Shown one piece after another: positions 1-8,114 of a stretch of DNA of 33,969 nucleotides. The position numbers were made by a program, and so were the translations under genes. Source of the DNA: Bacteroidales bacterium (GTDB lineage: Bacteria; Bacteroidota; Bacteroidia; Bacteroidales; P3); assembly GCA_031272705.1 (NCBI GenBank), contig JAISTG010000032.1, forward strand, positions 1-33,969. The letters are read 5' to 3'. The stretch's first letter is position 1. Each line of letters begins with the position of its first letter. The notes under the pieces were generated by a model. It did no database searches and was not told the origin of the DNA. It saw only the letters and a program-made list of their open reading frames with translations.

Positions 1-12
1 AATAGATTTCTG

Positions 13-125
13 CACAAGTCCTTGTGGTTATTGCACTTGTGAAACTGATTTCCGCACCTGAGCGACAGTTTTTTTCACCCGTGAAAAAGTTTTCAACACC
101 TGTGCAAAAGTCTGCTGCACAAGTT
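13..125. repeat. 21-bp phased repeat array, keyword CACnnGTG
   Basis: Six CAC-headed motifs start at 13, 34, 55, 76, 97 and 118, exactly 21 bp apart. They read CACAAGTC, CACTTGTG, CACCTGAG, CACCCGTG, CACCTGTG and CACAAGTT, that is variations on the dyad CACnnGTG, separated by 13-nt spacers that are mostly unlike one another. The array may continue left of the window. No ORF covers it convincingly. It belongs to the same architectural class as the arrays at 5006, 7799, 13628, 21305, 25488 and 29176. Confidence 0.8.
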
Positions 126-244
126 ACAAAATGCCATTTACCAATTCCCATTTGAAAAAAAGTTGTGGCTGACAAAATAAATTGATACTCTGTGCGTTTT
201 CTATGAAAAAAACTTTGAGAGGGCGGGAGGGTGAAGTTAGTGGA

Positions 245-283
<39 letters not shown>

Positions 284-388
284 CGAAAAATAAATGACTT
301 TCGCAAGTTTTTTGCGAATTATTTTTCACATTATTTTGAGTTATTGTCCGTATCATTATTTATACTTTTTTAGTATTTTAATCGGCTG

Positions 389-419
389 CAAAGGTACAAA
401 AAATATTAATACCACCAAA
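389..419 (-). promoter_or_regulatory. Bacteroidetes-type promoter reading left, no clear gene downstream
   Basis: On the minus strand TTTG (419-416), 19 bp, then TACCTTTG (396-389) match the Bacteroidetes housekeeping sigma consensus at the same spacing as other promoters in the window. Transcription would run toward position 1 through the (GT)16 tract. The only frame found, from the ATG at 356-354, stops after about 39 codons, so a small RNA, a phase-variable leader or a gene left of the window are all possible. Confidence 0.55.
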
Positions 420-469
420 TTATTTTCATTTTTTTTGCGATTTTTTTTACGCGTCAGCCCTCCTCGTCT

Positions 470-484
470 CTGCCGACACGGCAG
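470..484. other. Perfect small hairpin CTGCCG-ACA-CGGCAG
   Basis: A 6-bp GC stem with a 3-nt loop in otherwise AT-rich DNA. There is no T-tract on the plus strand after it. The T-rich run at 429-448, read on the minus strand, is an A-run, so it is not a clear terminator in either direction. The rest of 126-610 holds the GT tract, two opposed promoters and no supported gene. Confidence 0.5.
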
Positions 485-552
485 CGGCACTGATTATAGG
501 AAAATGGAATTTTTTTGTTTTGGGTGAAGTTTGATAAGTAAAAATGGAATAG

Positions 553-582
553 TTGTCAAATTGTAATATTTTAGTACTTTTG
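553..582 (+). promoter_or_regulatory. Promoter of the restriction-modification unit
   Basis: TTG (553-555), 19 bp, TACTTTTG (575-582), a good Bacteroidetes promoter match 29 bp upstream of the first gene's ATG. A dyad TAACAA-TG-TTGTTA (595-608) lies between this promoter and the start codon at 611 and could act as an operator or as a hairpin in the leader. Confidence 0.75.
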
Positions 583-610
583 CAGTGCAAAAAATAACAA
601 TGTTGTTATA

Positions 611-1477
611 ATGAAAGATTTCGAAGACTTTAAAAAACGATTTAAGTTGCTGACAAGCAAGAATAAACATTTGATTGTGAATACTCTGTCAAATATATTT
701 ACGATGCGGCTAATTGGAAACAAAACTCATGGTGATTTAGCAGAAATAGGTATTGCAGAATTTATAAATCAATTCATGTATGATTTTCACAGCGAACACG
801 TTGGTAAGGATTTATTTAGAGCAAAAGAGCATGAAGAAGATATTGTAATAATAAATGAATTAACTCACACAAAAATACCTGTAAGTCTCAAAGCGTATGG
901 GGATGGTCCTTTACAACTTTCAACAGATAAAAACAAAAAAATGTTTCTTTATTTGGAAGGAAAAGGGAAAATTATAAATGATAAAAAAGTAATTGAAGGC
1001 ATATTTGCATCTGATGCTTTTGCGGAGATTAATAACTTAAACATAATGCCATTAATTTATGATGAAAAAAAACAAATCTGCAATATTATGATATTTAATT
1101 ATGAAAAGTGCAGACAAAATACAAGCAAAATCATATTTATAGATAAGGACAAAAAATTTGACCATAATAAACAAATCGTAATTTCAGGTAAAGGCAGAGA
1201 ACATCCCATTTATTTATTTGTTGATGCAAATGGCTGTTATATTTGTGAAGTTCGTTATGGTGGGGCTACTGCAAATGCTTTACAGCGTGGTTTTTGGACA
1301 CATACAAAAAATGCGTTGTCTTATTTTGACAGTCTTACTAATGGTTGGATAGATTATTCTCATAATTTAACTCTTGTAGAATTGTTTAGACTTACTTTAA
1401 ATAGTTCGGCAGAAGGACATAAACAGGCAAATGAAATTTTGCAAAAAGATATTGACAGATTAAAAGCAATAAAGTAA
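611..1477 (+). CDS. Putative type II restriction endonuclease
   Basis: A 288-aa soluble protein with no signal peptide or membrane segment. The family is not recognised from sequence alone; the assignment rests mainly on its stop codon overlapping the start of a DNA adenine methyltransferase by one base (TAATG). A possible nuclease core is an acidic cluster EED (residues 75-77) followed by SLK (92-94) and the run GPLQLSTDK, which could be a variant of the PD-(D/E)xK fold with Asp77 and Lys94 in the active site; that reading is inference. The gene is markedly AT-rich, as is usual for transferred restriction genes. Its own promoter is at 553-582. It could instead be a different methylase-associated effector, but no alternative is visible. 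Confidence 0.65.
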   Translation: MKDFEDFKKRFKLLTSKNKHLIVNTLSNIFTMRLIGNKTHGDLAEIGIAEFINQFMYDFHSEHVGKDLFRAKEHEEDIVIINELTHTKIPVSLKAYGDGPLQLSTDKNKKMFLYLEGKGKIINDKKVIEGIFASDAFAEINNLNIMPLIYDEKKQICNIMIFNYEKCRQNTSKIIFIDKDKKFDHNKQIVISGKGREHPIYLFVDANGCYICEVRYGGATANALQRGFWTHTKNALSYFDSLTNGWIDYSHNLTLVELFRLTLNSSAEGHKQANEILQKDIDRLKAIK

Positions 1478-2586
1478 TGACTGTTGATATATTTGGGAAG
1501 ATAGATATTAGTGATGTGAAGACCGAAGGCATAAAATATGCCGGGTCTAAACTCAAAATAATTCCATATATATTGAATTTGGTATCAGAACTTGACGGAA
1601 TAAAAAATGTTCTTGACGGATTCAGCGGAACGACAAGGGTTTCTCAAGCCCTTTCTCAATGCGGTTACAACATAACTTCCAATGATATATCTGTGTGGTC
1701 GGAGGTTTTTGCTACCTGTTATCTCAAATCAACAAACACAGACGCTTTTTATCAGGAAATAATTGACTATTTAAACGGTTTGAAAGGCTATGACGGCTGG
1801 TTTACCAAACATTACGGAGCAGATGAAGCAAATGCTAAAAAGCCTTTTCAACGTAAAAATACACAGAAATTAGATATTATTAGAGATGAAATAGACAAAT
1901 TAAATCTCAAATGGGAAGATAAATGTGTTCTTTTGACAAGTTTAATTTACGCACTTGATGCTGTGGATAGCACTCTTGGGCATTATGTATCCTATTTAGC
2001 CCAATGGTCGCCACGTTCTTACAATAATTTGTATTTGAAATTGCCTAAACGTTTTGAACAAAGAGGAGATAATGAAGTTAAACGTGCAGATATATTTGAC
2101 ACAATAAGTGATAATCAGTATGATTTTGTTTATTATGACCCGCCTTATGGTTCAAATAATGAAAAAATGCCCCCAAGCAGAGTTCGGTATGCTTCATATT
2201 ATCATATTTGGAAAACGATTATACTTAATGATAAGCCTGTTTTGTTTGGTAAAGCCAATAGAAGAGAAGACACAAGAGATGAGATAGCAGCATCTGTATT
2301 TGAAGAATTTAGAAAGAATGAGCAGGGTAATTTCATCGCGATGGAGGCTTTGAATAAATTAGTATCTCAAACAGATTCCCGTTATATTCTTCTGTCATAC
2401 AGTTCCGGTGGAAGAGCAACTAAAAATGAATTGATGAATATCGTATCTGCTAATGGCAAACTGTTGAAAGCAATGGAAATAGATTATAAAAAGAACGTTA
2501 TGGGTAATATGTGTTGGACAAATCAATGGATAAACAGTAATGACTCACATAAAGAATACCTTTTCTTAATGGAAAAAACTAAATAA
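1477..2586 (+). CDS. D12-class DNA N6-adenine methyltransferase
   Basis: 369 aa, with the motif order of the D12 (Dam-like, alpha) class: motif X KYAGSKLKI (about residues 21-29) and motif I VLDGFSGTTR (about 45-54), which bind AdoMet, then motif IV VYYDPPYGS (about 218-226), the catalytic DPPY. The region between motifs I and IV is large, consistent with a target recognition insert. It would methylate adenine in the site cut by the nuclease encoded just upstream, protecting host DNA. Translation is likely coupled to the upstream gene through the one-base overlap. The target sequence cannot be read from the protein. AT-rich, like its partner. Confidence 0.9.
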   Translation: MTVDIFGKIDISDVKTEGIKYAGSKLKIIPYILNLVSELDGIKNVLDGFSGTTRVSQALSQCGYNITSNDISVWSEVFATCYLKSTNTDAFYQEIIDYLNGLKGYDGWFTKHYGADEANAKKPFQRKNTQKLDIIRDEIDKLNLKWEDKCVLLTSLIYALDAVDSTLGHYVSYLAQWSPRSYNNLYLKLPKRFEQRGDNEVKRADIFDTISDNQYDFVYYDPPYGSNNEKMPPSRVRYASYYHIWKTIILNDKPVLFGKANRREDTRDEIAASVFEEFRKNEQGNFIAMEALNKLVSQTDSRYILLSYSSGGRATKNELMNIVSANGKLLKAMEIDYKKNVMGNMCWTNQWINSNDSHKEYLFLMEKTK

Positions 2587-2589
2587 ATA

Positions 2590-4854
2590 ATGTATTTAGA
2601 TGAATTAAATCCGCAACAGAAAGAAGCAGTCTGTCAAATTGACGGACCAATAATGATTATTGCAGGTGCAGGGTCGGGAAAGACAAAAACACTAACTTGT
2701 AAAATTGCTTATGATCTGCAACAAGGGATTTCTCCATACAACATTCTCGCTCTGACCTTTACCAATAAAGCCGCAGCAGAAATGAAGGAACGAATAACCG
2801 ATTTGGTTGGAACACCTGCAAAATATATCCTCATGGGGACATTCCATTCTATTTTTGCAAGAATTTTAAGGCAGGAATCAGATAAGTTAGGTTATGTTTC
2901 CCGATTCACAATTTACGATACGGACGATTCCAAAAGTCTTATAAAAAGCATAATAAAAGATATGGGGCTTGACGATAAAACATATCAAACGTCGTTTGTA
3001 CTTGACAGAATTTCCAAAGCCAAAAACAGTCTCTTTTCGCCAACCGATTATCTTAACAGTATTGATATTCAAGCGGAAGACAGAGCCTCTCATAAGCCAA
3101 AAATCGGTTACATTTATCAGCAATATGCACGAAGATTGAGAGGAGCAATGGCAATGGATTTTGATGATTTGCTTTTCAATATGAACATTCTTTTGAGGGA
3201 TTTTCCCGAAGTGTTGCGGAAGTATCAGGAAAGGTTCAAATACATTATGGTTGATGAGTATCAGGATACCAACTTTTCGCAATATCTTATTGTTAAAAAA
3301 CTGGCAGCCTTTCACCGAAATATATGTGTGGTTGGAGACGATGCACAGAGCATTTATTCGTTTCGCGGGGCATCTATAAGGAATATACTGAGTTTCAAAA
3401 CCGATTATCCCGATGCCAAAACCTTCAAACTCGAACAGAATTACCGCTCTACTCAAAACATAGTCAATGCAGCTAACTGCGTAATTGCCAATAATGAAGA
3501 CCAAATAAAGAAGATAGTCTGGACATCAAACGAAGAAGGAAGCAGGATACATTACTCAGGGCTTGACAGCGATAGAGCCGAAGCCGAATACGTATGTGAG
3601 CAAATTAGAAACAGATTTTATGATAATGATGCCGACTATTGCCACTTTGCCGTGTTGTATAGGACTAATATGCAGTCGCGGGTTATAGAGGAAGCCATGC
3701 GGTTAAGGAACATTCCTTACCGACTGTATGGCGGATTGTCGTTTTATGCTCGCAAGGAAATCAAAGACGTTTTGGCTTATTTTCGGTTGGTGAGTAATAA
3801 CAATGACAACGAGGCTTTTTTGAGATCTGTCCGCACACCTTCAAGAGGTATCGGCGATACAACCCTCAATCGGTTGAAGATATTAGCCGAAGAACACAAC
3901 TCATCTCTCTTTTATGTTGCTGCCAATCTGCACAATATCCCGTCCAATATCAATAAACCTACCGTTACGAAATTAGTGGAATTCTGTCAGAATATCTATT
4001 CTTTTTCAAAAAGGATTGAAAGCAATAACGCCTGCGAATTGGGCGAAGAGATAATACGATTCTCCGGAATAAAAACCGCATTACACAATGAGGAAACCCT
4101 TGAAGCAGAGGAACGTATCAACAATATTGACGAATTGATAAACTCCTTACAGGCATTTGTGAAGCGGGAAGAAGCAATACTCATTGACGAATTGACCGGA
4201 GAGGAGATCACACAAAAGGAAAGGACGCTTGATGTTTTCCTGTCTCAGGTGAGTTTAATGGCTGATATTGAGGAGGAGAATGACAATATTGACCGTGTAA
4301 CTCTTATGACTGTTCATGCTGCAAAGGGCTTAGAGTTTCCGTATGTTTTCATAGTGGGGATGGAGGAAAACCTTTTCCCGTCTATGCTTTCGCTTACTTC
4401 CAAGGCGGATACGGAAGAAGAACGCCGACTGTTTTACGTAGCCATCACCCGTGCAAAGAAGGAACTCTTCATCACTTCCGCACGAATGCGGTTTAAGTAT
4501 GGCGAATTGCTCTACTCCGAATGCAGTCGTTTTCTGGCTGAGATTGATGACAAATACCTGTCGCAAAGCATTGAAAGTAAGAAGGCATTTCCCGTTTCCT
4601 CTTCAAAACCTTCCCTGAAACTCAATGAGAAAAAGAAACAACCTCTGGTTTCATTGCTTAAACCTGTGGGTGGAAATCCAGCTAATGTCCTGAAGAAATT
4701 TGAGATTGGGCAGCGGGTACATCACTCACGTTTCGGCAGCGGAACCATCAAACTGCTTGACGGAGAAGGCGATAACCGAAAGGCGATAGTTGATTTTGAC
4801 CAAAGTGGAGAAAAGACTCTCGTGTTGAGATTTGCCAAATTGGAGTTTGAATAA
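2590..4854 (+). CDS. uvrD: UvrD/PcrA family 3'-5' DNA helicase (superfamily 1)
   Basis: 754 aa, normal for PcrA/UvrD. Helicase motifs appear in order: Walker A GAGSGKTKT (about residues 27-35), TFTNKAAAEM, GTFHS, Walker B DEYQDT (about 222), GDDAQSIYSFRGA, EQNYRST, then VTLMTVHAAKGLEF and RRLFYVAITRAKK near the C-terminus. The last 45 residues (GQRVHHSRFGSGTI onward) fit the PcrA C-terminal Tudor-like module that contacts RNA polymerase. Expected roles are nucleotide-excision and mismatch repair and removal of protein from DNA. It starts only 3 bp after the methyltransferase and has no promoter of its own, so it is probably read from the restriction promoter. Its composition is less AT-rich than the two genes before it, which suggests those were inserted upstream of a resident helicase gene. 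Confidence 0.93.
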   Translation: MYLDELNPQQKEAVCQIDGPIMIIAGAGSGKTKTLTCKIAYDLQQGISPYNILALTFTNKAAAEMKERITDLVGTPAKYILMGTFHSIFARILRQESDKLGYVSRFTIYDTDDSKSLIKSIIKDMGLDDKTYQTSFVLDRISKAKNSLFSPTDYLNSIDIQAEDRASHKPKIGYIYQQYARRLRGAMAMDFDDLLFNMNILLRDFPEVLRKYQERFKYIMVDEYQDTNFSQYLIVKKLAAFHRNICVVGDDAQSIYSFRGASIRNILSFKTDYPDAKTFKLEQNYRSTQNIVNAANCVIANNEDQIKKIVWTSNEEGSRIHYSGLDSDRAEAEYVCEQIRNRFYDNDADYCHFAVLYRTNMQSRVIEEAMRLRNIPYRLYGGLSFYARKEIKDVLAYFRLVSNNNDNEAFLRSVRTPSRGIGDTTLNRLKILAEEHNSSLFYVAANLHNIPSNINKPTVTKLVEFCQNIYSFSKRIESNNACELGEEIIRFSGIKTALHNEETLEAEERINNIDELINSLQAFVKREEAILIDELTGEEITQKERTLDVFLSQVSLMADIEEENDNIDRVTLMTVHAAKGLEFPYVFIVGMEENLFPSMLSLTSKADTEEERRLFYVAITRAKKELFITSARMRFKYGELLYSECSRFLAEIDDKYLSQSIESKKAFPVSSSKPSLKLNEKKKQPLVSLLKPVGGNPANVLKKFEIGQRVHHSRFGSGTIKLLDGEGDNRKAIVDFDQSGEKTLVLRFAKLEFE

Positions 4855-4927
4855 GGGCTAATCGTTACGAGCCATACGGGCAATCGGGGCTGACGCATAA
4901 AGAATTTACGTTATGAGTTAGCCCTTA
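4852..4927 (+). terminator. Long-range inverted repeat at the helicase 3' end
   Basis: TAAGGGCTAA (4852-4861) is perfectly complementary to TTAGCCCTTA (4918-4927). The 56-nt interval can form a smaller stem around GCC-ATACG-GGC. The repeat starts at the helicase stop codon and is followed by TTG and mixed sequence, not a T-run, so it is either a structured 3' end or another RNA element. The part of the gap from 4928 to 5005 shows no recognisable feature. Confidence 0.45.
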
Positions 4928-5005
4928 TTGTTTATGCTGTTTGTGCTTAATACTGAGTGAGTTTGCCCATATCTCCGATGATGTTTGCCTCAAACGCTGA
5001 AATAA

Positions 5006-5120
5006 AATCGGAGGAAAAAAAAATTTAATCGGAGGAAAATTTATTTTAATCGGAACATAATTTCACCGAAAAAACGAAACTCATTTATAGAAAGCCCCAA
5101 ACTCATTCGCCGAAAAGGCA
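5006..5120. repeat. Phased repeat array, keywords AATCGGAGG and AAACTCATT
   Basis: AATCGG starts at 5006, 5027 and 5048, a 21-bp pitch. The register then shifts and a 22-bp pitch follows: AAACTCATT at 5077 and 5099, and CCGAAAA at 5066 and 5110 (44 bp apart). Shorter and more decayed than the other arrays. Confidence 0.6.
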
Positions 5121-5236
5121 AAATGAAGAAAAGGTTTGTAATAAAATCGGCTGCTTTTTTGGCGTTATTATTGTGGTATTTTTATGAATTGGAAACTTGC
5201 TTTCATAATAATGAATAGCCGTATTGGATTTTTTTG

Positions 5237-5244
5237 TACCTTTG
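5237..5244 (+). promoter_or_regulatory. Promoter -7 element for the 38-aa ORF and murF
   Basis: TACCTTTG fits the Bacteroidetes TAnnTTTG -7 element and lies 24 bp upstream of the small ORF's ATG. No TTTG is present at the usual 19-bp distance, so the upstream element is weak or absent. Confidence 0.55.
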
Positions 5245-5268
5245 CAAAATAAAAATTTACTTATAGAT

Positions 5269-5385
5269 ATGAAATTTTTTGAATTAAAAGTTCCCGATTC
5301 CTTTTTATACATCGTTAGGAAATACGGTTGCGATGTCCGGTTTGACGAGGAGAGTATTTACAGAATTATTAAGCACATACAATGA
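5269..5385 (+). CDS. Unrecognised 38-aa protein overlapping murF
   Basis: A short frame from ATG at 5269 to TGA at 5385 encodes 38 residues beginning MKFFELKVPDSF and ending IYRIIKHIQ. Support: a promoter-like element sits 24 bp upstream, the frame ends in an ATGA overlap with the murF start at 5382, and the peptide is of mixed composition with no low-complexity bias. No signal peptide or membrane segment is evident, and no family is recognised. It could be a translated leader that couples murF translation, or a small stable protein. The tight overlap is the strongest argument that it is read. Confidence 0.55.
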   Translation: MKFFELKVPDSFLYIVRKYGCDVRFDEESIYRIIKHIQ

Positions 5386-6692
5386 TTATGAATGATGAAA
5401 AGATAAAACACCTTTACGAATTATATAGTACTCATCCCAAGATTTCAACAGACAGTCGCAACATTCAACCGAATGATATTTTCTTTTCGATGCATGGAGA
5501 GACCTTCGATGGTAATAAATTTGCGGCAATTGCTTTGGAAAAAGGGGCAAGATGTGTTGTAATTGACAATCCGTTTTACTATAATTCCGAATTGGGAGAG
5601 GGGAAACAGATTTTGGTATCTGACACTCTTCAATGCTTACAGGCGTTGTCTCGTTTGCATAGACAGACCCTTAAAATACCGGTAATAGGTGTTACAGGTA
5701 CTAACGGGAAAACAACTACCAAAGAACTAATACACGCTGTCCTTGCCACAAAATACAAAACGCAGGCAACAAAAGGAAATTTAAACAATCACATAGGTGT
5801 GCCTCTGACCATCCTTTCCATAACCCGTGAGTACGAAATGGCTATCGTGGAGATGGGAGCGAACCATTGCGGAGAGATAGCCTTCCTTTGTGATATTGCT
5901 CAGCCGAATTATGGACTCATAACCAACATCGGACAGGCTCACATTGAGGGCTTCGGTTCGTTGGAGGGCGTTATAAAAACTAAGAATGAACTTTTTGATT
6001 TTCTGCAATCCCATAACGGATTTGCCTTTGTAAATAACGATGACACAAACATTAGCAACAGAGCCGCCGAACTTGCAAATAAACTTACCTATTCCCTGCA
6101 TCATCCTGCCAATATCACGGCTCAGGTGGATAAAACGAAGCCTTATGCCACCGTTCTGTGCAATGGCGTAACGCTAAACTCCAATCTAACAGGGGCTTTC
6201 AACGCTTCCAACATATTAGCCGCCGTTTCCGTTGGGCTGCATTTCGGTTTGGATATGACGGAAATCCAATCTGCGATAGCGAATTATGTTCCTGTAAATC
6301 GGAGGTCGCAAATCAAAAAGACGGAATCAAATACCCTTATTTTGGATTGTTATAACGCTAATCCGTCAAGCGTTAAGGCGTCTTTGGAAGCCTTTATTGC
6401 TATGAATGCAACAGGGAAATGTGTGTTTCTCGGCTCAATGAAAGAACTTGGAAGCATATCTCGTGAGGCTCATAAAGCGGTTGTAAATTACCTGAAAGAC
6501 AAAGGATTGAAACGGATTGCGTTTGTAGGGCAGGAATACGAAGAATGGACAAAGGGAAATGACAATATGTTATGGTTTTCAACGTCTTCAATGTTGCGAG
6601 ACTGGCTTTTACAGCACCCCATCAGTGATTCAACCATACTGATTAAGGGTTCGCGTGCTACGGAAATGGAATTGGTTGAAACGGTTCTTTAA
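5382..6692 (+). CDS. murF: UDP-N-acetylmuramoyl-tripeptide--D-alanyl-D-alanine ligase
   Basis: 436 aa, a normal MurF length. This Mur ligase adds D-Ala-D-Ala to the UDP-MurNAc-tripeptide in the cytoplasm, the last soluble step of peptidoglycan precursor synthesis. An N-terminal substrate domain with the STDSRN segment (about 22-27) is followed by the ATP-binding P-loop GVTGTNGKTTTKEL (about 103-116), ATKGNLNNHIG, VEMGANHCGEI, and the C-terminal NPSSVKASLEAF and KGSRATEMEL. The start may be 5382, which overlaps the upstream small ORF, or the ATG at 5388; both fit. It would normally sit in a dcw division cluster, but here stands apart and is followed after 13 bp by anmK, a cell-wall recycling gene. 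Confidence 0.95.
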   Translation: MIMNDEKIKHLYELYSTHPKISTDSRNIQPNDIFFSMHGETFDGNKFAAIALEKGARCVVIDNPFYYNSELGEGKQILVSDTLQCLQALSRLHRQTLKIPVIGVTGTNGKTTTKELIHAVLATKYKTQATKGNLNNHIGVPLTILSITREYEMAIVEMGANHCGEIAFLCDIAQPNYGLITNIGQAHIEGFGSLEGVIKTKNELFDFLQSHNGFAFVNNDDTNISNRAAELANKLTYSLHHPANITAQVDKTKPYATVLCNGVTLNSNLTGAFNASNILAAVSVGLHFGLDMTEIQSAIANYVPVNRRSQIKKTESNTLILDCYNANPSSVKASLEAFIAMNATGKCVFLGSMKELGSISREAHKAVVNYLKDKGLKRIAFVGQEYEEWTKGNDNMLWFSTSSMLRDWLLQHPISDSTILIKGSRATEMELVETVL

Positions 6693-6705
6693 TCCCTGAG
6701 CATCA

Positions 6706-7749
6706 ATGTACAAAGTATTAGGATTGATGAGCGGAACGTCATTAGACGGTCTGGATTTGGCGTACTGTGAGTTTGAATTGTCGGAAGGGAAATGGCAATG
6801 GTCAATACAGGTCGCCGAAACGATTGAATATGAATACGAAACACAACAACGCATCCTCTCTTGCGAGACCTGTAATGCGGAAACATTGGCACGGAATCAC
6901 GTATGGCTGGGGCATTTTTTCGGTTCGTTGGCACGGGATTTCATTTCACGGCATCGCATCTCGCCAATGTTTATTTCTTCGCACGGACAAACCATCTTCC
7001 ATCAGCCTTCCGTCGGGATGACCTGCCAAATCGGCGACCTGAACGCAATATCCGCTGAAACACAATGCGATGTCATTGGCAACTTTCGGGCTTTGGACGT
7101 TGCACTTGGGGGTCAGGGTGCGCCTCTTGTGCCGATTGGCGACAGGCTTTTGTTCTCTCAATATCCTTATTGCCTGAATCTTGGCGGCTTTGCCAACGTT
7201 TCATTTGAGTCAAACGGCAAACGATTGGCATATGACGTGGTTGCGGTGAATACGGTTCTCAATATGTTGGCACAACGTCTTGGTTTGCAGTACGATAACG
7301 AAGGATTATTGGCACGGAACGGCGTTTGCCGGTCGCCACTCCTCAATTCACTTAACGCCTTGCCCTATTACAGCGAAACGACAGCAAAATCGCTCGGCAG
7401 GGAATGGGTGACGGATAACGTGTTACCCCTTCTTAATCAGTTCAATATAAGTATTGAAGACACGCTTTCAACTTACACCGAACACATCGCCCATATCATC
7501 GCAGGCTCTTTGAGGGATGACACGCTGGTAACGGGCGGCGGTGCTTATAACTCGTTCCTTCTCAGTCGTATAATGGCAAAAACGCAACACCGTATCATAC
7601 TTCCCGACCCCGTAATCATAAATTATAAGGAGGCTTTGGTGTTTGCTTTTCTTGGAGTGTTGAGAGAACGTGGCGAAGTGAATGTTCTTTCCTCTGTAAC
7701 AGGATCTTGTAGAGACAGTTCTTCGGGTGAAAAGGTTATTTTCAGGTAA
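6706..7749 (+). CDS. anmK: Anhydro-N-acetylmuramic acid kinase
   Basis: 347 aa, somewhat shorter than the proteobacterial enzyme. AnmK phosphorylates and opens 1,6-anhydroMurNAc, returning cell-wall sugar to MurNAc-6-phosphate. Visible motifs: LGLMSGTSLDGLDLA at the N-terminus (ATP phosphate loop), SSHGQTIFHQP, CQIGDLNAISAET, NLGGFANVSFE, and VTGGGAYNSFLLSRI near the C-terminus. The usual FDTGPGN block is replaced by AYDVVAVNTVLNMLA; Bacteroidetes members commonly differ here. Thirteen bp separate it from murF, so synthesis and recycling are probably co-transcribed. The 3' end is followed by a repeat array. Confidence 0.93.
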   Translation: MYKVLGLMSGTSLDGLDLAYCEFELSEGKWQWSIQVAETIEYEYETQQRILSCETCNAETLARNHVWLGHFFGSLARDFISRHRISPMFISSHGQTIFHQPSVGMTCQIGDLNAISAETQCDVIGNFRALDVALGGQGAPLVPIGDRLLFSQYPYCLNLGGFANVSFESNGKRLAYDVVAVNTVLNMLAQRLGLQYDNEGLLARNGVCRSPLLNSLNALPYYSETTAKSLGREWVTDNVLPLLNQFNISIEDTLSTYTEHIAHIIAGSLRDDTLVTGGGAYNSFLLSRIMAKTQHRIILPDPVIINYKEALVFAFLGVLRERGEVNVLSSVTGSCRDSSSGEKVIFR

Positions 7750-7798
7750 CAAAATTACAACTCTTCGTTTAAGAAAACTCCAAACGAGTTTCCGGTTT

Positions 7799-8043
7799 CA
7801 CGAAACCTAGGTTTCAGAAAAATGAAAACTAGGTTCTAAAAAAATAAAACCTAGGTTTCGTGACTCGTGAAACCTAGGTTCTAATTTCACGAAACCTAGG
7901 TTTCAGAAAAATGAAACCTAGGTTCTAAAAAAATGAAACCTAGGTTTCGTGACTCGTGAAACCTAGGTTCCAAATTCACGAAACCTAGGTTTCAGAAAAA
8001 TGAAACCTAGGTTCTAAAAAAATGAAACCTAGGTTTCGTGAAA
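7799..8043. repeat. CCTAGG array: 22-bp pitch within an 89-bp tandem repeat
   Basis: CCTAGG, usually inside the palindrome GAAACCTAGGTTTC, is found at 7806, 7850, 7873, 7895, 7917, 7939, 7962, 7984, 8006 and 8028, with one decayed copy (ACTAGG) at 7828. Steps are 22, 22, 23, 22 bp, and this set of four repeats as an 89-bp tandem unit (CACG of successive copies at 7799, 7888, 7977) for about 2.75 copies. Copies are nearly identical, so the amplification looks recent. The rest of the 7750-8158 gap holds the promoter at 8115. Confidence 0.93.
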
Positions 8044-8114
8044 ATAAAACGCCGTACCATAACCACGGAATCACTCCTTATATATATAAGGTGTCATAAT
8101 ATGAAAATTTTGCG

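Noticed and set aside
294..527. 77-aa plus-strand frame as a gene
   Set aside because: It crosses the minus-strand promoter and a hairpin, is low in complexity (Phe, Leu rich by AT content) and has no promoter or spacing support.
2887..3504. 205-aa minus-strand frame inside uvrD
   Set aside because: Shadow of the helicase reading frame, which has all its motifs intact.
2590..4854. UvrD-like helicase as a defence (Gabija-type) subunit
   Set aside because: Length, all SF1 motifs and the C-terminal Tudor-like segment match housekeeping PcrA/UvrD, and no GajA-like nuclease is adjacent.
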